From Psococerastis gibbosa (lineage: Eukaryota; Arthropoda; Insecta; Psocodea; Psocidae): a stretch of 64,000 bases of DNA. This document shows positions 46,860-57,644 of the stretch, one piece after another (the stretch's first letter is position 1; every line of letters begins with the position of its first letter). The stretch covers positions 13,144,001-13,208,000 of the forward strand of contig OZ020484.1 in NCBI GenBank assembly GCA_963971405.1. Direction: 5' to 3'. Made by a program: the position numbers and the translations under genes. The notes under the pieces were generated by a model. The model saw only the letters and a program-made list of their open reading frames with translations. It did not search any database and was not told where the DNA came from.

Positions 46860-49010
46860 GAAACGCGGCTTTGCTTATTAAACTTAATGGGGATGTTGGT
46901 TTCCCTGATGCGATATTGCCGTCTAATAATGGGAAACGCAGCCTTAATAATTTTTTCGTCGGAGAATTCGAAATTTTTTTTCCATAATAGGCTAGGCTGC
47001 TATATAATTGCTACTAGGAATATCCAGTAAAGTTAGTATCACTATGAGTAACTTGCCTTTTCTAGTGCAGCCGGTTTATTACACAACGGTACTCGGTAGC
47101 CATATTATCGGTAAATTTTATGTAAAACAGTGGTACATTGCCAATCTAAAACAGTTCAATTAAATATTACCTATTTTCCTTCTTTTACTGTACTGTATAT
47201 GTTCATTTTAATTGTATTTTTATATTTAAAGAAAATCATCATTGCATTATTGTTATCAGATTCCCAGACTATTGGATGCGGCTCCCAAATGTCCAAAAAC
47301 TTAATTTATTTTCTTCCCACAATTTGGACTGATTGTCGTTAATGGTGCGTCGCATGCGTGCGTTTTCCTTGTAGTGTGACATGCGTGCCCCTTGACACGC
47401 TTCCGTTGGCGTTCCAGGAACGCATGTCCCGTCTTCAATTGCCCTTCTTGTTTACATAAGTGAACACAAGTCTCTCTAAAAACCAAATAACCCGGTACAT
47501 GCACGCAAGTAGCGCACCGCCTCAGGCGAGTCCGATGCAAATGACCTACCAGTCCCACTAGATGGCAATAATTAACAGAAATTTGTTATATTATGCTTTA
47601 TTATGCACGCAGTTACCCTGTTGACAGCCCCATCTACAAAATATATAATAACTAATTTATTTTGTTTTGTATACGTATAATAGTATTAGTAGCCTATCAT
47701 GTACATATACCGTATACGTGCTTCTAGAGACCATGTAGAACAATTTTGCAAATACATACAACTCTGTTTCAGTTCATGAATATTTTAACAAGTTTTTCCT
47801 TCAGGACCGATTGCACAATCTTGAAATAATTACAATTATTGTTACTATTTAATTTTTTAATGATGCAGTTGATGCAGGCAGGGATTCCAAAGACATAACT
47901 TAATACACCAATTAAGCAATATAACGCCATTCTTAATAAAGTACAGTCTACAGTGGGTGGAGGGATGCACGAGGGATGACCTATGGCAGGCCAACAGGCA
48001 ACAGTGCTGCCTACGACTTCACCCGATTTTGGGATGTTCGCCTGGACACGAAAAAGTAAAGTAAGTAAGTGGATGGAGATAGAGTCTTCAACAAAAGGCA
48101 TGCATATAGGCTGGAATTTTTGACTAAGAGATGTGGTGAAGTTCTTCTTTGTTTTTCTTGTTCTCTGCAACATCCGCGTCACTGCATGTAGTGCCATCTT
48201 TGCTGATGACGGTGTGGATGGTTTCAACATGTTTTTTAAGCGGCAAGCCCGGATGGGCCCTGCTACGCTATTTCGACTGAGAAATGGCAACGTTCAATTC
48301 AGTGCCACTCTATACATTGGAACTTGCTCTGATGATCCTCCTTTTTGTCGTTTTTCCTCTGTTAGATAATGTAAGTGCTATTAAAGGAGTCAGCGGTCAT
48401 GACTTCATGCTCACATAAAAGTGATCAAGCAGCTCGTAGAAAACAAACTGAGCGGGAAAGAAACACGTAAAAGTAAAAAAGATAAAGTTATCAGAGATCC
48501 ATAAGGGAAACCTTTATGGCGGAAAACTTCTCACCCGCGGAGGTTGAAAACCGCACTAACCTGCAACTGTAATTCAGTAAGATAAGAAGCTTATGACATA
48601 ACGGTCGATCCGATATTAAAACACCCGACATAAAAAGGGTCTACTTTAGAATTTTGACGCTGGTTAATGTCTCTGAATGGGTACTATTTTATGTAAGTGC
48701 ATAAAATGTAACGACGAAGACAGAATGAAGAAGAAGAAATCGAAAGATGGTCGTTAAATTTAACGATGCACAGGGAGGGTCCAAACATGTTGACCAGCGA
48801 GCGAGGGTGCCTTCCTTGGTGTGCTTCTTTGTTTGGCAACCCATATTTTTTGGGAATAAATCCGATGCTGAATAAAATAGGTGACATTATGTTTATTTTA
48901 TATGGTGCCCTGCTGCCAGTTGCCTCAGCTCAACGAACACAGGGGTGCTGACTTCATGGATGGCCACCCTCATAAATTTTCTACTGGTAAGCTTTGGTTT
49001 GAAACAAATC
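46860..49010. other. No gene supported; one 173-codon minus ORF
   Basis: The minus ORF at 47769-48290 is the longest in the left 55 kb but I cannot match it to a family. Its C-terminal third is a run of I, N and K from AT-rich sequence, which argues for chance. Other ORFs here are shorter and unrecognised. Confidence 0.4.
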
Positions 49011-49059
49011 CGAATTAAATTGAACCAACTATGGCAAAAGTACCTATGTATTGTGGGTG

Positions 49060-49227
49060 CAATTGAGTACCAGACTTCGTTGCGTACTTCTCAATAGGTA
49101 CTTCCTTACTTACTCCTTGGCACCATGGCCCGTGCAGGGCTTTGGCCTTTTCTGCGACATTGCACCAGCCTGCGCGGTCCTGCGCTCTTAGCCAGTCATC
49201 GACGCGTAGGGTCACCAGATCCACCAC
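49060..49227 (-). pseudogene. RTE-like LINE 3' end
   Basis: Reads 'VTLRVDDWLRAQDRAGWCNV' then 'AEKAKALHGPWCQG', the same C-terminal signature (DDW.R.AQDR..W..VAE.AKALHG) as 43950-44400. It is 5'-truncated at 49227 and its coding stretch runs past the expected stop into unrelated codons. Confidence 0.75.
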
Positions 49228-49264
49228 CTAAATTAGATAAATAGCTGGGCCAACCTGCCTAACA

Positions 49265-49360
49265 ATATCAATCTTGTCAATGAGGATCACAGGTACTAAC
49301 CTGGCAATGACAAACAAACAAAAGATCGTGGGTTCGAGGCCCGTATTGTCCAGTTTTTTC
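49265..49360 (+). repeat. tRNA-related SINE fragment
   Basis: Box B GGGTTCGAGGCCC at 49330-49342, then 'gtattgtccagttttttc' with a Pol III-type T-run. Matches 20815-20912. Confidence 0.55.
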
Positions 49361-49779
49361 TTATTGATCTCCTATTTTCCGATGTCTTGTCCCGAGGAGT
49401 TTGCCTCATTAACTGTCAATTTTATATTATTAAAATTCTGGTAGAAGAAACCGATTATATAGTTATCAACCTGTAATCTGAATATCTAGGCTATACAATT
49501 TTGAAAACGACAGAACCATTATGAAACATAAAGTTTGTTTACTTCCTGTGTATTTATAGTGGGCAATATATTGTACAAGTGATTACCGGCCATTATTTGA
49601 TATCAAATAGAGACCTAGGTTTAATAGTAAAACGTGTAACACGGCGGTGAGTAATTGTGTCAGTTAGAGATAAGCGTGACCCAGTTTGGCTGAACGCCAA
49701 TGCGAAGCTATCAACTTAAATTTTCAGGGTTAATGAAGGATATGGAACATAGATATTTGTCGCCCCTGGATCACCCAAA

Positions 49780-50130
49780 AATCTGTCGTATGATCCCTCA
49801 GATTCAGAGGTCAGGGTGAATCTGAGGTACCATATAACACCTGATAAAATTGATAAAACTTACCCTATGAAAGACAAGACCTGATCGATTGATCTCAGTT
49901 GTATTGGAAACGTATAGACCTCGATGTCCGCCCCTGGATCTTCCCTGGGTCTGGCTCGTGCTTCCTCTCTCTCTGATGCCCGCTGAACAATCCTTACACA
50001 CTAGGTACTCATTGTCAGCGGTCGTCAGCAGGTTCAACACACCAGGCCCAAAGTAGGTCAAGCCATCCAGAGGCGTACCGCTGCCATCGGCGTACACTTC
50101 ATGCCAATATGAGTGCCACATTTGTTACTT
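49780..50130. repeat. Dispersed repeat shared with 24430-24720
   Basis: Starts with the shared 'gattcagaggtcagggtgaa' block. On the minus strand a frame (49804-50121) reads 'VYADGSGTPLDGLTYFGPG' then 'LLTTADNEYLVC', which looks protein-like but I do not recognise it. It may be the coding tail of an unidentified transposon. Confidence 0.5.
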
Positions 50131-50189
50131 TTGTTAATTCATACTAAAAATCAGTCAGTTTATGTTTTTTGCTTTTCTATTTATATGTA

Positions 50190-50400
50190 AGTTAAGTATA
50201 AGGAAAGCTCTGTGATGGCCGAAATGTTTGATTCCGAGATGTCAACGGATCTACACGTTTTGAGGTCCCAGAACCCAGAAAAGTGATTTTTACGAAATGT
50301 CTGTCGGTCTGTCGTTCGTCTGTTCGGCAATTTGTGGGAAAACTACTCGGTGGATTTTGATAAAATTTTGCGTGTAGAGTTAAAAACATACTAATTATTT
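50190..50400 (+). repeat. Dispersed repeat family (copies at 37515 and 53960)
   Basis: 'tgtcaacggatctacacgtt' and 'ggattttgataaaattttgc' mark the family. Only the first half is present. Confidence 0.65.
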
Positions 50401-50409
50401 ACCATGGAA

Positions 50410-51300
50410 ATATTCAAATTATCCATCTGGGTACCCATACTATATGGGTCCGTCTACTACTAATTAGGTCAGGTCTACTATTTATAGGTCCGTGACTTCC
50501 GTATAACTCAGTACATGTATGAGATAGAGTACGATAATCAGATACTCTGATTTAGAGTACGGTTGGCAACCCTACCAATATCATCTACGTTTCACTTCCT
50601 TATATAAGTTTTGTCTACTGTACTAGTGGCAGCCAGAGTCCACAAGGGTAGTTTTCCCAGTATGCAGGATGTTTTACTTATCACTAAGGTGCTACAACTA
50701 CTAGTAGATAGATATGCAGATATTTTATATAGTCTAATAATAAAAATAATATCTATCTACATATTAAAGCCAGTATGAGTCAGACATCCCAGCCGACTGC
50801 CATGCGTGGGAAACCCAACCTTTGGGCAGCAGCTTCGAGACTGGGCGAACATAAACACGGACATTAAACATTAGTGCATCTCTTCAACTATAAATTTCCG
50901 CGACTCGTTTCTATCGAAATTCATTTCCGCTATAAAAATTTATGATTAGGAAAAGAAGAAAACATTGAGTTAGATGACCAGGGGGGTGAAAGGTTATTGA
51001 ACATAACCGGAGGTCATCTTATGGTCGAAATCAAGGACCTACCGAATTGGATTCGTACAATAAAATAACGAGGGGTCCCTTGATAAATCAATTAATATCA
51101 CGTTGATCTCCGCCATAAACCAAAGGCGTTCATGCACTGTTTTCCGCCCCCAAAGCTGATCGAATTCTCTAGGGGCAACTGTGGCTCACCAGCACCAATT
51201 TACGATATTGATTTGGGCATGAAGATGTACTGTATGTACATACAATTCATGGTTGCCCATGCTTTTCTATAATTTTACTGTATTTTACATAACATGGCTG
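50410..51300. other. No gene supported
   Basis: No ORF above about 60 codons and no repeat seen. Confidence 0.4.
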
Positions 51301-51800
51301 AACATTTCTTTTCGTAGTCTTTTTCTTCAAGTTCGGCTGGCTGGTTGGCAGCAACATGTGGCTTCAATGCCTCCACTCCCACTTGGAATTCCCTGACTGA
51401 CGAAACAAGGACCGAGAGCAGCTTGGGGAGATTTAAGGCAGCCTGCCATCAATTTCTGGGGAATGTTGTGTGCGAGTAAATGAGTGAGTGCATGAATTTT
51501 TCTTTTCTTATGTTGTTTAGGCTATCTTTTTTTTTTTTACAGGAAAACTATCTTTGTTCAAAAAATTTAATGTAAACAAAAAATTGTGCAGGTTAGCTGG
51601 AAGAGTAGCCCTTCGGGGCTAAAGCTCACCTGAAAATAAAGACGATATTTCATTTCATTTCATTTCATTTTACTCCCCTTGATCTTGGCACGCCCTCTTC
51701 AGCTCCACGTATGTATTGGTCCCTACATCTTCCAGTACTTGCTGCAGATACTCTTTTCTTGGGCGCCCAGGTCGGTTCACGCCTTCTATGGTTCCCTCGA
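51300..51800 (-). pseudogene. LINE C-terminal fragment split by an insertion
   Basis: The minus-strand pieces 51800-51678 (a 'GVNRPGRPRKEYL' and 'ELKRACQDQGE' block) and 51380-51310 ('LLPTSQPAELEEK') are consecutive parts of the fragment also found at 21688-21845. They are separated by the 291-bp insert at 51381-51671. Confidence 0.75.
51381..51671 (+). mobile_element. 5'-truncated CR1/L2-like LINE with 6-bp TSD
   Basis: It begins in frame with 'TWNSLTDETRTESSLGRFKA' (residues W-N-S-L-x-D-E and then GRFK), the ending of CR1/L2-type ORF2, and stops at about 51479. A 3' UTR and an (ATTTC)n tail close it. ACTCCC lies on both sides (51375-51380 and 51672-51677). The insertion disrupts the older LINE fragment on the other strand. 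Confidence 0.8.
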
Positions 51801-51867
51801 TGATTTATTTATAGATTATATATTATTTATAGATTTATAAGTTGTCGTGTCGAAGCAAACGTCCAAT

Positions 51868-52085
51868 CAGGACATGTATCGTAGTGGTACGGACTCTGAC
51901 TTTCACCCGAAAGGTTGTTGGTTCGAGTCCCACACTGGCTACATTTTCTGGCCATGCTTCGGAGGGCATGTAAAGCAGGCGGTCCCGGGTCATCCTAGTT
52001 GAGTGTAAGAGAGGGCTTTATAGCCCTAACTCCGCTAGGTTGGCTTAGTAATAGAAACAATAAAAAGTCCTTATTTATTTATAAT
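51868..52085 (+). repeat. tRNA-Glu-derived SINE, well preserved
   Basis: Box A region 'atcgtagtggtacgga', anticodon region 'ctgactttcacccg' as in tRNA-Glu(UUC), box B 'ggttcgagtccc', then 'cttcggagggcatgtaaag', 'ggtcccgggtc' and 'ctccgctaggttggcttagt', ending in an AT-rich tail. Copies on the minus strand at 40776-40990 and (partial) 15690 and 40645. Confidence 0.85.
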
Positions 52086-52089
52086 CTAG

Positions 52090-53955
52090 TGACTAGTGAG
52101 CTCTTCGTGTACTTATCAATGCAACCAGAGTTTTTCTTCCGCTTACTCTGGTTAGAACCTCCTCACTTGTAGCATTTTTTCCTAGTATAAAAAAAAACTT
52201 TGACGAAAACAAACGAATACCATACATTATGTAACTTATACTAACCATACGTAGGTAACCCGTACTACGAGTACTGATTTGCTGCCTTACAGAACAAAAT
52301 CCATAGTCGTATTAAGTACCTAGGGGCTAGGGGGCCCAACACGGGCTAAATATATCTTATAGAATTCATTCATTGTAAAAATTGTGAAGGAAATAAATTG
52401 ATTTCTTATTATATACTTTACTTACTATTGAACAGAACTGTACGCTATGCCTGCCACACAAATGCCACAAAAATCAACGGTGCGCGAAATGTTCCATTAA
52501 GAGCTGATTGACCCCCCCCCCCCCATTACATGTTTTTTCAAATTTGCCGCTAAATTCCGATCCTAGGGCCTTAGAATGCACCTCTACATTTTAATACAAA
52601 GTATGTAGTCTGCACTGGTGTCATGTATTAAGGTCAGTGCCGGCTGCCTTATTTATCTTAAATGCAGATGAACATTTCTTCTACTCTTAGTTATGACTCT
52701 ACGATAGATTTTTATGAGAAATGTTACTTTGAACAAAAAACGTCTAATAGGGTGTGCGATTGTCCCATAAATACACAATATTATTAACTATGTATTGCGT
52801 CTGTTATACAAGCAAATCATTATGTTATCTTTGAGACAAGAAAACAAGTTCCTCTTCAGTTTTCACGTTTGCTAATTTTCCGTCCAATAGCGTGAGAGAC
52901 GGCCTGGAAACCTGAAACCATGTCATTATTTAGGAAACTAGTAATTACGGCCGGATAGCAATATCCGAGGCAGCCTAGACTGCCAGGTTCCATTGAACCT
53001 GAGCTGGACCAATAAATTGGCCTATTAGGTGTGAACATTGTCCCAAGCAGTGTAGCAATTTAACCGCACATTTTGATTGGTTTCTTGTTTTAAACTGGGT
53101 GTCGGTTTGTGGTTTTGTTTGAATGTTTATGAGTGGACGTTAATTTGGCACTCTGATTGAATCGATTAAAAGCAAGCACGCGATGTCTTCTTCCAATTGC
53201 TTGTGGTTCTGATGAATAGATATATAAATCCTATTTATCTATTATTATATAGGTACCGTAATAAATGGAAAAGTTGCATAGTACCTGCATTTCTCATAAG
53301 GTTAAATTTCGACTCCTTCGATTTTTCCTACCCTACAAGCAGTTAGTGTTGGTTGGCCAAATAACGTTTATCAAAATTTAGAGGAACACTTTTCTATACG
53401 TCATGGACACAGTAAAATTGATACTATCGATATCTGTTTATCATCTGTGAAACATCCTCTTGAGTAAAAACAGTTATGCTTAAAAACAAATAAAATTACT
53501 AATTTTGGTTAAAATGAAATCTGTTAATTACGATGGTTGCTGATTACTGTTGTCGCGATGTCGTGAGATAGCCATACAATGGTATAAATGAAGTATGTTG
53601 TAGTAATTTCCGGGGGAACATTAAATCCGCATTAATTTTGTTTTTATGAAACGTGGAGGAGATTTCACTTAACGGACTTGACAAGGGGTGATTGATGTCC
53701 GTTTGTTCTAAATGTGCCCCATTCCCGTTCGTTATGGTCACCGCGTTTGGTTTACGTTTATCTGAAAAAAAAAGTCTGCTTACTTTTACGAAAATATGGG
53801 GGTTTTTATACGATAATTTTTCGATATTGGACACTGGTTCTGGTTGAGAGGCGGGTCGTTTCTGATGCTCATATAGTCTGTCCCAGTATACTCCCAGCAG
53901 TTGGCCATAATAAAAACAAAATAGGTACCGGTAATTTTTGCTTTCCAATTTATAC
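52090..53955. other. No gene supported
   Basis: The minus ORF 53544-53948 (134 codons) has no family match. A run of about 12 C is near 52513. Confidence 0.4.
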
Positions 53956-53959
53956 GTAG

Positions 53960-54430
53960 TTTAAGGAAAGCTTTGTGATGGTCAAAATTATCGATTCCGA
54001 GATTTCATCGGATTTACACGTTTTGAGGTCCCAGGAACTCAAAAAAGTGATTTTTACGAAATGTTTGTCTGTCGCTCTGTCTGTCTGTTCATCGATTTCC
54101 GGGCAAACTACTCAGTCGATTTTGATGATATTTGGCATGTAGGTTTACAAAAATAATATCTCAGAACCACTTTTTTTATTTTGGGGTAACTCAATTTGGA
54201 GGGGTTTTATTCTCAAAAAACTACAAAAAAAATTATTTCTCAAAAACGGCTCCAATGATTTCTTTTAAATTCACATATATTGTAGCCGTTATTAATGTTA
54301 AAAAAATGCGGTGAGTCACTTGCCCCTTGATAGTTTGCTTCTGGGGGTAAAAATAAATAAAAAAAAAATCAATTTTCATGCTAAAAATGACTAAAAAATA
54401 ATTTTTTCTGCGGAACCTTTCTATCGATGA
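53960..54430 (+). repeat. Dispersed repeat family, longest copy
   Basis: 'gatttcatcggatttacacg', 'gtctgtctgttcatcgattt' and 'cggctccaatgatttctttt' match 37515-37900 in order. It contains ORFs only by chance. Confidence 0.7.
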
Positions 54431-54434
54431 TTTC

Positions 54435-54615
54435 TGCAATCAGGTATGTTTTAGGTGTTAAATAGTTTAGTATAGAATTAGCGAATTGTGCCTAAGTAGT
54501 AATAGTAGGTTAGTACTTCAATAATCTATTTTACTGTAATTGTATGTATTTCCAGTATTATCCTGGACAGTTAGAATACAATATAATATAATATCATGCT
54601 AATTTTTGAAGTACT
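54435..54615. other. No feature supported
   Basis: AT-rich; nothing recognised. Confidence 0.35.
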
Positions 54616-54619
54616 TTTT

Positions 54620-54960
54620 ATGGACCCAGGCCCCTAGGTCCCTTGTCCAATGCCAACGACCCCATGGATTTCAGACGTTATTTGTATTGTTTTCGTATGA
54701 ATTTTTGGCCATTGGCACTTGGCAGACTGGTATGTTTTCTCGATGTCAACATATACCGGCTACAAGCGATAATGGACAAGCTGACATTGACGCAATGAAA
54801 CGGGGAAAAGCCTTAACCAAGTACAGACATACGAGTCGCATATACAATTTATATAAATACACAGAACCGTCTGGAAACGCCGTCTGCCGCCGACCCTACT
54901 ATATGAGGAAATGGCGCGGAAAAAGTAACAGTAAAGTAAAGTGTTGTGCGATATACACAG
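54620..54960 (-). repeat. Uninterrupted copy of the 38830-39375 repeat
   Basis: The minus strand matches 38830-39375 but lacks the 233-bp insert, so it shows the empty target site (about 54760-54775). Confidence 0.65.
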
Positions 54961-55024
54961 TATATATTTTTGTTTACCTACAGTGGGTGCGAGATGTACT
55001 AGTATATATGTGTATGTACTAGCA

Positions 55025-55802
55025 TTTACCTTAAAAGAAGTAATTTATTACAAGTGTAACAACAACATAACAGGTTGTTGAGGAGATGACATGCAAGTTC
55101 ATGTCCTGCCCCGCCTACAAGCTAGTAGCGCCATCACGTGTGAAGTCAAATTATAGCTGGACAAGGTACTGTATGCCATACATCAATTACATCGAGGCGT
55201 ACTACATAATGGATCTGATCCGATTTGTGTTCCTCGTATAGTAGCCTGGATCTGGATTTTTGACGTGACAACGTCTAATATCGATGAGCGCTCGTTGGAA
55301 CACTGGGTGCATGCACGGAAAAGGGTGACGCCGATGCGTGACACTCATCCGTTACGCTGATTACAACAATTTTTTTTTTTTTTACGTTGTCACGTTAAAC
55401 TATCGTCCGTAAACCGACTTTATAGACACCCAATTTTTTTTCTCTGGGTGGGAGAGCGGTTTTCATGCAACGATAAGAGATACGAGGATACTGCAGGTAG
55501 CATTGTAAATTGTAAATTGTCTTAGTATAACGAAAAACGCCGTGGCACGCCAACACATTGCAGGTCAAGGCGTTACCCAGAATACAGCTGAGAGAGGACC
55601 ATCTTTCTTGACAACTGCAGTCAACAACAGTTCCGGCAGCCGTGTTTTTCCCATACGGTATCCATCGGCCATCGGCATCGCTTGTGGAAACCCAGTGCTC
55701 CTTGTTGGAATCTTTGACTTCCAGCAACTTATCAACGTGAAAAATTTTAACACGGTTTCAACGTGTACATCATCGTCCAAGTGCCGCAGCAAAAAAGTAA
55801 GT
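55025..55802. other. No gene supported, flank of the Polinton
   Basis: Overlapping ORFs on both strands (55395-55898) look protein-like in places ('STSDADGRWIPYGKNTAAG' on the minus strand) but match no family I know. This is probably pre-existing host repeat DNA. Confidence 0.4.
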
Positions 55803-55816
55803 AGTATAGAAAGGGG

Positions 55817-56030
55817 GTTTCTGGCGCTTACCCCACCCCCCGTCGAGCTACCCCATCTACCCCACCCCCCGTCATGCTACCCCTCGTGGGTGGTCTGAGT
55901 TTCTGGCGCTTACCCCACCCCCCGTCGAGCTACCCCATCTACCCCACCCCCCGTCATGCTACCCCTCGTGGGTGGTCTGAGGTTCTAGCGCTTATCCCCC
56001 CCCCGTCGAGACCCGTGGGTGGTCTTTCTA
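55817..56030. repeat. C-rich tandem repeat, 82-bp unit
   Basis: Units begin at 55817 and 55899 and are identical or nearly so; a third, truncated unit begins at 55981. Each ends in 'cgtgggtggtctga', a phrase repeated again at 56188 and 56247. It is likely part of the terminal region of the Polinton. Confidence 0.85.
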
Positions 56031-56089
56031 TGGCACTATGATTGTTTTATTTTTATTTTTATAATTACTAATTTGTGAGATACAGAGTT

Positions 56090-56094
56090 TTTTT

Positions 56095-56137
<43 letters not shown>
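56090..56137. repeat. T-tract of about 45 bp
   Basis: One T-rich run, broken once near 56096. It sits between the 82-bp repeats and the first ORF. Confidence 0.8.
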
Positions 56138-56140
<3 letters not shown>

Positions 56141-56423
56141 GTGTTAATTGAATTAAAACATTTCTTTCTTCTTCTTCTTTCTTCTTCGTGGGTGGTCTTT
56201 GTACCCCGCCGTGCTTATCCCGTTGTCTATCTATCTCTGTACCAGGTGGGTGGTCTATGACGCACCCCCCCCCCCCTCCCCGTAGTACAGCGTACATCTA
56301 GAATGTTCCAAATGTGTCGTTACAAAAGGCATCGCCTTGGGTTGAGGAGCTTAGTTGAAGCCAAACCTTCATTCAAGACTCAAGTAATACCACTTTATAA
56401 GTAAAATTGTATAATCTTACAAC

Positions 56424-56729
56424 ATGACATCTCTATTCAATAAAGTTAATGCCATCAACCAAGTAGCCGGGCCTACCATATCAATGCGAAAACTAGTGAT
56501 TGGAGTTAAATACCTAATATTGAAAATAGTGCAAATCGAAAAAACAGAATATGGACCAGCTGTAAAAGTCATATTGCGAGGATTGGAAAAAGAAGTCGTG
56601 GAATGTTTTGTGCCTCAACAATATCTGCCAGCCTTTCAACAAAGTGAAGTTACTCCAGGAGCTGAGATGTATCTTATCGTTTCAAGCCATCGGGGAAAAA
56701 ATAGTGTCAACCTACAGATCATAGAATGA
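56424..56729 (+). CDS. Small OB-fold-like protein, candidate ssDNA-binding
   Basis: A 101-residue acidic-to-neutral protein, probably cytosolic or nuclear; no signal peptide or membrane segment. The pattern 'INQVAGPTISMRKLVIGVKY' followed by a strand, then 'EYGPAVKVILRG' and 'CFVPQQYLPAF', looks like a small five-stranded barrel of OB type: strand, tight turn with YG, strand, then a F-[VL]-P surface motif. Similar small proteins are common among invertebrate mobile elements and have been thought to bind single-stranded DNA, which would fit a protein-primed replication cycle; this is inference, and no DNA-contact residue can be named. ATG at 56424 is the first in frame. The 188-bp repeats separate it from the next ORF. 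Confidence 0.6.
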   Translation: MTSLFNKVNAINQVAGPTISMRKLVIGVKYLILKIVQIEKTEYGPAVKVILRGLEKEVVECFVPQQYLPAFQQSEVTPGAEMYLIVSSHRGKNSVNLQIIE

Positions 56730-56999
56730 ATATTTCATGATGTATTATTATTGTAAACTACAGAAATAATGTAAATATATGAATAATTTCTATATATATT
56801 TTGTTCTTGTTTTATTAATTTCATAACTAGTTTTAAGCTTACAGTTAGATGATGATGAGTATTAAAAACTAATGTTTGAAAGAAACAAGCTATTGCTTCA
56901 GTCATAATCGAGTACTTGAACGGTGAAGGGTTATCATAATCATAGACTATGAAATGATGTAAATCAAATAATTAAACGAGTACATTAGCTAATTTTAAT

Positions 57000-57610
57000 A
57001 AATCTATCCGAAGCATAGGTTTATGGGAAGTATTGATTTGGTAAATAGTTAACCGTGTGCAGGTTCAAACCTGTTGTGAATCACCAGGTGCATATAACTC
57101 TGTACAGCCGTCTAATGGTTCAGACAAACAACACATTAATAAATCTACCCCTCGCGGACAGTCCATTGTAAGCTAATGTGATTTTTGTTTTCGTAAATCT
57201 ATCCAACACTTATATTGAAGGGAAGTATTGATTTGGTAAACAGAGTGCAGGTTCAAACCTGTTGTGAATCACCAGGTGCATATAACTCTGTACAGCCGTC
57301 TAATGGTTCAAACAAACAAGCCATTAATAAATCTACCCCTCGCTGACAGTCCATTGTAAGCTAAAGTGATTTTTGTTTTCGTAGATCTATCCAACACTTA
57401 GGTTGAAGGGAAGTATTGATTTGGTAAACAGAGTGCAGGTTCAAACCTGTTGTGAATCACCAGGTGCATATAACTCAGTACACCCATCACACCAGGTGGT
57501 CCATTGTAAGCTAAGTGATTTTACAAATGGTGCTTACCCCCCCCCCCCCCCTCCGCACCGTACAAACACCTTCCCCTCGCCGACAGTCCATTGTAAGCTA
57601 AAGTGATTTT
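57000..57610. repeat. 188-bp tandem repeat, three units
   Basis: 'gcaggttcaaacctgttgtg' occurs at 57059, 57247 and 57435, exactly 188 bp apart. Each unit also has 'gaatcaccaggtgcatataa', 'cccctcg-gacagtccattg' and 'gtaagctaa-gtgattttt'. The third unit is altered by a C-run near 57538-57552. It lies upstream of the 57645 ORF, so the array is a possible promoter, origin or packaging element. Confidence 0.85.
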
Positions 57611-57644
57611 TGTTTTTGCATCAGTTGCAATCGGTCGTTAGAAA

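Noticed and set aside
47769..48290. 173-codon minus-strand ORF, longest in the left 55 kb
   Set aside because: No family pattern, composition bias in the last third (N, K, I from AT-rich DNA), and no second copy. It may be chance; a protein search would settle it.
57059..57447. Box B-like 'ggttcaaacc' in the 188-bp repeats as tRNA or SINE
   Set aside because: The T-arm would have only four pairs with a six-base loop and there is no box A at a suitable distance.
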